The position numbers and the translations under genes are program-made. From a virus, in IMG/VR virus record IMGVR_UViG_3300009128_000062, positions 1 to 36,863 of that record: 36,863 nt of DNA. The stretch is one strand, 5' to 3'. The notes below the pieces were generated by a model. The model was not told the origin of the DNA and made no database searches. It saw only the letters and a program-made list of their open reading frames with translations. Of the stretch, positions 15,133 through 22,200 are shown one piece after another. Numbering within the stretch: position 1 is the first letter of the stretch; the number at the start of each line of letters is the position of its first letter.

Positions 15133-16746
15133 ATGTCATTACCTACATTAACACCAGCAAGCACTTTGTCTGCTGTTATTTTGCCAGTCACAGGAACAAC
15201 GACGAATGTAAATTCGGCAGTTCCTTATAAAATATATTCAGAAGAAACTTCAGCACTATATTCATCAGAGTTCATCTCGGGAGCAGTAGATCAAGTATCT
15301 TACGTATATAAGAAGCTTGGCGGAGATATTCTCGATCTTGAAATAACTGAGGGCAGTGTGTATGCTGCTTATGAAGAAGCAGTATTGGAATACTCTTATC
15401 TCATAAACGTACACCAAGCAACAAACATTCTATCAGACGCATTAGGTAACACTACAGGATCGTTCGACTCCAAGGGCAATATCGAAGCAGGCGACTTATC
15501 TTCTTCTCTTGCTGGTACACATGTTGCTCTTAAGTATCCTAAATTCGATTATAGTATGACACGACGCGTTGCCGATGGCATCGGATCGGAAATAGGCCTT
15601 AATGGCTCAGTTCAATATTCTGCATCATTCGGTGTCGGCCCGGGCAAACAAGAATATGATCTTCAAAGTATTATAACCGCTGAAGGATATGGCAAGGCAA
15701 CGGTCACAATCTCTTCCAAGGGAGATATCGATGCCGGCAGCACCATCGCCTTTAAAACAACGGACGGTACAGCTATAACTGCTTCCGCCACAGCAGGGAC
15801 TACTTCAGACGCTGCAACAAACACACCACAGTTTGCCCACGATGCTGCCACGAATGATCTTGTCGCAACATCGCTGGCAACAGCGCTAAACTTGAATGCA
15901 AAGTTAACCGCGACAGCTAGTGCTAATGTAGTTACAATAACGCAGGTTACCCCAGGAGCTATGGCAGATACCTCAGTAACAATAACTGACGCCGGAACTG
16001 CGGGTATGACGTCAACATCTTTTACTGGCGCGAAAGATTTGCCCTATGCTGGTAACATAAACGGAAAAACACTTCTAATCAAAAAAGTATACTACAAAAC
16101 ACCGCATGCTATGTGGAGGTTCTTTGGTTATTACGGTGGACTGAACGTTGTAGGTAACTTATCTAATTATGGTCAATTTTCAGATGACTCAACTTTCCAG
16201 TTGGTCCCTGCTTGGCAGAACAAAGCCCAGGCCATGGCATTTGAAGACGCGATATACACTAGAATGTCTCAGTACTCGTACGAACTGAAAGATAATAAGT
16301 TGCGGCTTTACCCTACTCCTACCACCGGCGGCCCTAAGACTATGATGGTTGAGTTCTCAATACCTCAAGACGTCTGGGATAATACAGACCTGGCTACTGA
16401 CGGTGTCAATAATATGAACACATTGCCAATAGGTAATTTGCCATTTGCAAACATTAACGCAATTGGTAAACAATGGATAAGAAGATTTGCTTTAGCTCTC
16501 AGCAAGGAAACCTTGGGGCAAGTTAGATCGAAGTTCGGAACCGTCCCAGTCCCAGGCGACAGCATAACACTAAACGGACCAGCGCTACTATCTGAGTCAA
16601 AAGCTGAGCAAGATAAGTTGCGTGAAGAACTTAAGACGACATTGGCTGAACTAACTTACGCTAAGTTGGCCGAGCAAGACGTTAATTTGGCTGAAAATAC
16701 GGAAAAGGTTTTGGAAAAGATTCCAAACTATATCTTTGTGGGGTAA
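15133..16746 (+). CDS. Putative neck or head-tail connector structural protein with inserted domain
   Basis: A 537-residue protein. The N-terminal part (about 30-175) and C-terminal part (about 303-537) look like one structural protein, with segments YAAYEEAVLEYSYLIN, VYYKTPHAMWRFFGYYGGL and WIRRFALALSKETLGQVRSK. Residues about 186-302 interrupt it with a Thr/Ala/Ser-rich beta module (GSTIAFKTTDGTAITAS...ANVVTITQVTPG). The C-terminal helix repeats (about 480-530) resemble connector-type proteins. It opens a run of four overlapping or adjacent genes before the fibre and tail genes, where neck proteins are expected. I assign it to the neck or connector with moderate confidence; the T4 equivalent is not certain. 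ATG 15133 has GAGGG upstream. Confidence 0.6.
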   Translation: MSLPTLTPASTLSAVILPVTGTTTNVNSAVPYKIYSEETSALYSSEFISGAVDQVSYVYKKLGGDILDLEITEGSVYAAYEEAVLEYSYLINVHQATNILSDALGNTTGSFDSKGNIEAGDLSSSLAGTHVALKYPKFDYSMTRRVADGIGSEIGLNGSVQYSASFGVGPGKQEYDLQSIITAEGYGKATVTISSKGDIDAGSTIAFKTTDGTAITASATAGTTSDAATNTPQFAHDAATNDLVATSLATALNLNAKLTATASANVVTITQVTPGAMADTSVTITDAGTAGMTSTSFTGAKDLPYAGNINGKTLLIKKVYYKTPHAMWRFFGYYGGLNVVGNLSNYGQFSDDSTFQLVPAWQNKAQAMAFEDAIYTRMSQYSYELKDNKLRLYPTPTTGGPKTMMVEFSIPQDVWDNTDLATDGVNNMNTLPIGNLPFANINAIGKQWIRRFALALSKETLGQVRSKFGTVPVPGDSITLNGPALLSESKAEQDKLREELKTTLAELTYAKLAEQDVNLAENTEKVLEKIPNYIFVG

Positions 16747-16751
16747 CATAA

Positions 16752-17240
16752 ATGTCTGATGATAACAAATGGTCACAACCCGATTCCCCGCCACCACCGC
16801 TCTTTACGGGAAAGAAGGAAAAGGACTTTGTAAAGCAAGTTAACGACGAAGTCATCGAAAGAGTCGTAGGTCAAACCATAGCTTATTATCCAATAAGTCT
16901 GGAGCACACTAACTTTCATGACATCTATGGAGAAGCCATAGATAAGAGTTTTCTAAACCCAGTAAGAGTGTATGCAATGGTAAAGTATGACTCACAGAAC
17001 ACTACTACAACCCCATTGGGTGTTGATAGGATAGAAAAGATTTCTGTATTCTTCCACAAAAGGAGACTTACAGAAGATCAAGATCTTTTTGTGAGAGAGG
17101 GTGACTTCATACAATATGGTGAGCACTTCTATGAAATTTTGACTTTGGTAGAGCCAAAATGGCTCTTCGGCCAAGTCGAATCCAAGTTTGAAATCGGAGC
17201 AACATGTATGAGAGCCAGGGAGGGCCTATTCAATGTCTAA
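16752..17240 (+). CDS. Putative head-closure/neck protein
   Basis: A 162-residue protein. After a Pro-rich start (PDSPPPPLFTGKKEKD) comes a helix (FVKQVNDEVIERVVGQ) and a compact beta-barrel-like part. The segments NPVRVYAMVKYDS, ISVFFHKRRL and REGDFIQYGEHFYEILTLVEP resemble the strand pattern of head-closure and head-tail joining proteins of tailed phages. It lies between the connector candidate and the tail-terminator candidate and overlaps the latter by eight bases. The fold assignment is by pattern only. Confidence 0.5.
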   Translation: MSDDNKWSQPDSPPPPLFTGKKEKDFVKQVNDEVIERVVGQTIAYYPISLEHTNFHDIYGEAIDKSFLNPVRVYAMVKYDSQNTTTTPLGVDRIEKISVFFHKRRLTEDQDLFVREGDFIQYGEHFYEILTLVEPKWLFGQVESKFEIGATCMRAREGLFNV

Positions 17241-18474
17241 AGTACCAGTAGAGGGTCCGCTAATAAGGAAAATACATTTTGAGCCATCGACTGTGGAGAC
17301 TATCGATAGGTCAGTTATCAGTTATATAGAGAGTCTAGACCTTTTTGCCAATACAAACGAGGGCTGGAGGAAGGTTCCGGTAATTTGGGGTACCGCAGAG
17401 AGAGCTTATCAAGTAAAGAAGAATAAGGACGTCAGAGATGCCCAAGGCATGTTGAGGTTGCCTATCTTAACCATAAGAAGAACGGCAATAACGAAAGATA
17501 TGCAAAGTAAGGGCGTTTTCCAGGGTAATGTACCAGGCCAGCCAGACGAGCAAGGAGGCTCGTTGCCGGTCTCAAGAGTAATATACCAAGAAAAGACCAA
17601 GAAGTTCGCTTCAGCAGACGCTCTTCGGCTTCACAAGCAAGAAAACTACCCGCGCCCAAACGCGAAGACAGTCTATCGCACGATATCTGCCCCCATGCCG
17701 GTAAATGTGACGGTAATGTATGAAATCACACTAAGAACAGAGTATCAGCAGCAAATGAACGATTTATTGTTGCCTTTTGTCACGATGCCTGGTACAATAA
17801 ACTATATTCGCCTCTTCGATGGAGAACATAGGTATGAAGCCTTCATTCAGGGGGAGTTTCAAAACGGAGACAACTCGGCAGATTTTTCATCAGATGAGAG
17901 AAAGTTCGAAACTAAGATACAATTAAAGGTTATAGGCTATTTGGTGGGCCAAGAAGACAATAGAGACAAGCCGCACTACTCGGTGAGAGAAAACGCAGTG
18001 GAAGTAAAGATCCCCAGAGAGAGAATCTCTCTAAACGAGGTTCCAGAGCATGAATATGGGGCCCATTATGGACTTGCTGGTATTGATCAACCACTTATCA
18101 TGCCAGGGTTTCCAAATCCGTTTGTATTCTCGAATGTACCTGCAGTTGGTTCAGCCGGAGGCACAACAACATCCGCCGGAAGCAGTGATACCAGTGGAGA
18201 CTTAATTACAACGACGAATTTTTCGGAAATTTTAGCAGACAATCTAGTAATTAGAGAGACGCTCAAGTCGGATACTGATGGTGTACCTTCACCGGCTAAC
18301 CAAATTGTGATCTCTGGAGCCACAATCAGAGCCAACACAGAGACTCTGTACGTAAACGGTATATTGCAATCAGTGGGAGCAGATAACGACTACACAATCA
18401 GCGGAAATACCATTACTTTGACTTTTGACTTGGAGTCTGGTGATGCAGTTTTCGTAACATATATAAAACAATAA
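17233..18474 (+). CDS. Putative tail-terminator or neck structural protein with C-terminal beta module
   Basis: A 413-residue protein. The central region (about 150-245: PMPVNVTVMYEITLRTEYQQ, then LLPFVTMPGTINYIRLFDG and FETKIQLKVIGYLVG) looks like a terminator-type alpha/beta domain. A Gly/Ser/Thr linker (about 300-325) follows. A separate small beta module (about 350-413) carries the pattern TLYVNGILQ...DYTISGNTITLTF...GDAVFVTYIKQ. The same module ends the large fibre protein encoded at 19238. The gene overlaps its upstream neighbour by eight bases. The context between capsid and sheath supports a neck or tail-end role; the exact equivalent (for example T4 gp15) is unproven. Confidence 0.5.
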   Translation: MSKVPVEGPLIRKIHFEPSTVETIDRSVISYIESLDLFANTNEGWRKVPVIWGTAERAYQVKKNKDVRDAQGMLRLPILTIRRTAITKDMQSKGVFQGNVPGQPDEQGGSLPVSRVIYQEKTKKFASADALRLHKQENYPRPNAKTVYRTISAPMPVNVTVMYEITLRTEYQQQMNDLLLPFVTMPGTINYIRLFDGEHRYEAFIQGEFQNGDNSADFSSDERKFETKIQLKVIGYLVGQEDNRDKPHYSVRENAVEVKIPRERISLNEVPEHEYGAHYGLAGIDQPLIMPGFPNPFVFSNVPAVGSAGGTTTSAGSSDTSGDLITTTNFSEILADNLVIRETLKSDTDGVPSPANQIVISGATIRANTETLYVNGILQSVGADNDYTISGNTITLTFDLESGDAVFVTYIKQ

Positions 18475-18498
18475 GACAATTAAATAAAGGAGAAAATA

Positions 18499-18828
18499 AT
18501 GTCTGAAGAAACACAAAATGTGGAAGAGTCCACGGAAGAAACACTAGTAACTGACGAGATCGTGGAGGTCTCTTGGGAAGAAGTATCGGAATTGGTCGCG
18601 ACCAGACGCGCTTATGCTGAGCTGGAGAACCACCTCGCAGGAATGATGCTTACTTTTGAAAAGCAAAAGAGAGAACTCTTGGATCGAGGATCACAACTGG
18701 AAACTAGAATGTTTGATATTGCAAGCGGGCTTAAGGACAATAACAACATAGACCCCAGATTAACTTACGAAATAAAACTACCACAACAAGAGGGTGAAAA
18801 AGCGTATTTTATACGTAAAGACACTTAA
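18499..18828 (+). CDS. Small acidic coiled-coil hypothetical protein
   Basis: A 109-residue protein: an acidic, disordered start (MSEETQNVEESTEETLV), then a helical section (about residues 28-78, with VSWEEVSELVATRRAYAELE and MMLTFEKQKRELLDRGSQLE) that is probably coiled coil, and a short ending. AAAGGAG lies upstream of the ATG. It ends the neck gene run. I do not recognise a function; a chaperone-like or structural accessory role would fit size and context. Confidence 0.55.
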   Translation: MSEETQNVEESTEETLVTDEIVEVSWEEVSELVATRRAYAELENHLAGMMLTFEKQKRELLDRGSQLETRMFDIASGLKDNNNIDPRLTYEIKLPQQEGEKAYFIRKDT

Positions 18829-18857
18829 TTGACCTCATCATAACTACTTATTATAGT
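18829..18857 (+). promoter_or_regulatory. Sigma70-like promoter
   Basis: TTGACC (18829-18834), a 17-base spacer and TATAGT (18852-18857) match the bacterial housekeeping promoter consensus at five of six bases in each box. It would start a transcript near 18864, just ahead of the small gene at 18891. CTACTTATT, a one-mismatch copy of the recurrent element, lies within the spacer. Confidence 0.5.
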
Positions 18858-18890
18858 CAGACACAACTGATAGGGGGGGAGAGGCAGTCC

Positions 18891-19103
18891 ATGTTTAGAA
18901 CAAGTGATATAGGTATCGCCGCATATTTGCAATTGAAGAAGTTTAAGTTGATCGAGTGTAAGCGACTCGAAACAGGAAAGTTCCATTTTTGTTTCGAGGA
19001 TCCCGAGAACAAAGGGCCCGCAATTTCTTTAGAATTTCTAGACTCTGACTTTTGCAAATTTGACAACAATGTTAGGAATCTAAAGAAAATTTTATTCTCT
19101 TAG
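18891..19103 (+). CDS. DUF5659-like small protein
   Basis: A 70-residue protein with the order MFRTSDIGIAAYLQLKKFKL, a short strand pair (KFHFCFEDPEN), and a C-terminal VRNLKKILFS. The start with F-x-TSD and the ending with NLKKxL are the features I associate with DUF5659, a small family common in phages and mobile DNA, of unknown function. AGGGGGGAGAGG upstream gives the ribosome site. It stands alone between a sigma70-like promoter and a 134-base gap, so it may be expressed separately from the structural genes. Confidence 0.6.
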   Translation: MFRTSDIGIAAYLQLKKFKLIECKRLETGKFHFCFEDPENKGPAISLEFLDSDFCKFDNNVRNLKKILFS

Positions 19104-19115
19104 AAAATCCACAAA

Positions 19116-19237
19116 CTATTTATAGGCATACGTCCGTTCATTCCCTTAACATCCTATCTATTCGATTTTCCTAATAATTTACTCCTATAATATAATATAA
19201 TTTTAAGTACAAAATTCATATATAGGAGGAAAAATAT
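19116..19237 (+). promoter_or_regulatory. Leader of fibre gene: CTATTTATA element and masked ribosome site
   Basis: The gap has CTATTTATA at 19116-19124, the recurrent candidate promoter core, and an AT-rich stretch with overlapping TATAAT hexamers (19186-19196) that lacks a -35 box. CTCCTATA (19182-19189) is a perfect complement of TATAGGAG (19221-19228), which contains the ribosome binding site. The message could therefore fold to hide its own start. Confidence 0.4.
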
Positions 19238-22200
19238 ATGGCTTATGAAGTAAGCTCTTCCGTCGCTGCAGGTAACGTAGTTGGGACTTTTGTCGCAGCT
19301 AGGGCTAGTACCTTTACTAAAGGCGGTATCCCCAGTCCAGACGGTAATAAGATAGCTACTTATTCTTATCGCCACGGCGGTGCTGGTTCAAGTGACTATG
19401 GTATAGACATTTGGACATCAAGTAGTTCCGGCGGCTGGGAAGAGTCAGAATCAATTGATACTGGCGCTAACCTACCAAGATCGCTAGAATGGTTTAGCAA
19501 CCACGAAATCTTTGCGGTGGAGAGCAACAACAAACTTAGAAGATATACATCAGGATCCGAGACCGGCTGGGTAGCAGACGAAATTGGTAGCGTGTTCACT
19601 GGTGGCCACGCCATGATGTGGAACCCGTCAAAAACAAAGATAGCAGTTACAGATACATACCAACCTTATTCATCGACTAATCTAGACGACGATGAACAAA
19701 TGGACGTATATGTCAGTTCTTCTGGAACTTGGACAAGAGTTGCTTTCAACTCAGTACAACTCGAACCAGACGGTAGAGTAACTGGTGTAACATGGGTTGA
19801 CGACGATAATATGATTATCGGTATGCCAAATCCTGATAACGACAACCAGGGTCGCATCGCGCACTATAGCTTTGATGGTACTACCGCAACCAAGGTTAGA
19901 CAGTGTGATGGGTTTAATGGCAGCCAGGGTGTCAAGCAAATTGGCTGGATGGTGCACTGGCACTCAGGATCAGAAGGTGGTGATGGTGCATTGTTAGCAG
20001 CTGGTATTGCCAGCTCTGGCTACGCGTCTATTAACTATATTCCATCACAGTCAGACGGGTTTATCCCCGCCAGCAACCCACACAGCGCCCCAGGCAGACA
20101 ACTGTTGGATCTATCCGACATCGGTTCTACCGACGGTGGCAGCGGCAAAGTGAGACAACTACAGGGTATGACCTTTTTTGCTGACCGGAGCAACGGAGAT
20201 AGAATCTTTGGACAATCGGGTTATAAGAATGGTAGCCCGTATGACGACTCAGTCTATTTTGTCATGGAGACCGGATCTGATGGATGGAAATTCACAGAAC
20301 TTGAGGATAACGCAATTCAAGGCGGCCTCGCTTCGCTTAGCGGTTTGCCAGACGGAGCAGGATATTATGTTGGTTGGACAACAGGTTCGACATCCACTCT
20401 TGGTTTTACGGTCTATGAGAATATCATAGAAGCAAATCCAGCGCTGAACGCTACGGTTACCGAAACCGTTGGCACTGCAGGTGGCACAGTCAAGGCCGGC
20501 GGCACGCAAAATTCGCCAAAGGTAACACTTACCTTTCCGGAAAATGCTTTATCACAGAACACCAGTATTGGTATCGATCTGTCTAAAAGCAATGATCCTA
20601 AGGCAATTGGTCTGGGAGACGCTGGCGTTGCCGGCGCAGATGTTTATTCAAATAGAATAACCTTGACACCTCATGGTCAAACGTTTGCAGAAACAGTTAC
20701 AGTACAGTTTACTTTGTTAGGTTCAGGAGCGGGCTCTTGCCCATCTAATCTCGAAATCTGGAAAAGAAATAACGGATCCGAGATTTGGTACAAGGTTCCA
20801 AACAATCTTTGGTCCTGTAGTTCAGGAACCATAACAATTAGCACTACAAGCTTTAGTGAATACATGGCAATAGGAGGAAATAACATGGCTAGAACTAAAC
20901 TATCGAACGTCCAGTTAGCAAAACTTACCGAATCGGATAAGGTGCTGGCAGAGGCGATTAACATTTCAGGGTCTCAACTCGCAGGTGAAGTAACATCTGT
21001 TGTGGCGGGAGACTACTTTCTTATACAACAAGCAGCCGGCGGCACTGCAAGACCAGTATCGGCGTCTGTTATGCAGGACTTCTTTTCGAAGTCTGACGTG
21101 CATGTTTCGGATGCAAACGCGGATCAGAAAATACTTTTCGCTTCCGGCTCCGGCGGTGGCGTATCTGTCGCTGTTGATGACGGCACGGGCTTGACTTTCA
21201 ATGCAAGCACCAACTTGCTCAAAGCAGGCGCACTTACTGTAGCGAACACCATTTCTGGTTCAATCGTTTCAGCAGCCGGCTTGGTTTCAGCTGGTGGCAG
21301 TATTACTGCTGGCGGCTCAATCACAGCTGACGACACAGTTTCCGGTTCGCTACTTGTAGCGGCAGGTTCTGTAACTGCAGGTACCAGTTTCATCATTGGT
21401 TCTGCAGATCTCAACGAGACTGATCTCGAAAAACTAGACGGCATCACTAATGGTGCTGGTGCTGCAAACAAGGCTCTTGTACTTGATGCTGGTGGAGACA
21501 TTGTCTCTGGTTTGCGTAACTTAAGTGCTTCAGCTCTTGTTGGTGCAACCGTTTCAGGTTCAGGCCAAGGCTCTTTCGACAACTTAAACCTAGGTGGTGG
21601 AACATCCACTGTTAGTAACACAGGCGTTGCCTCTTTTGGTGGTTCTGTAACAGCAGTTGGTAGCTTTATCATTGGTTCTGCTGATCTTAATGAAGCGGAC
21701 ATGGAAAAGCTTGACGGCATCACCAACGGTACCGGCGCTGCATCCAAGGCTCTTGTCCTCGATGCAAGTAAAAACATCGCTAGCATCAACAACCTTACTG
21801 CAGACGGCACCATTTCTGGCTCGATCGTTTCAGCGGCTGGTCTCTTGTCAGCAGGTGGCTCAATCACTGCTGGTGGTTCAATCACTGCGGACGACACAGT
21901 TTCTGGCTCAATCGTTGCAGCAGCCGGCGCAATCACTGCTGGTGGTTCTGTAACTGCTGGAACAAGCTTTATCATTGGTTCTGCGGACCTTAATGAGACT
22001 GATCTTGAGAAGCTCGACGGCATTACCAATGGTACTGCTGCAGCATCTAAGGCTGTTGTTCTTGATGCAAACAAGAACGTTGGAACTCTTAATGCACTGA
22101 CGGCTTCTGGTGTTACAGTGACAGAGTTAACAGCAACAAACGCAACTATCGCAGGAAACCTCACGGTTCAGGGTACAACAACTACGGTTGACTCAACACA

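Noticed and set aside
19186-19196. Overlapping TATAAT hexamers as a sigma70 promoter
   Set aside because: No reasonable -35 hexamer is found 15-19 bases upstream; the stretch is simply AT-rich.
21124-22164. 346-codon open frame on the minus strand
   Set aside because: It is the exact antisense of the fibre repeats; its Pro/Ala/Glu/Val composition mirrors the Gly/Ser/Thr codons of the plus strand and it has no ribosome site.
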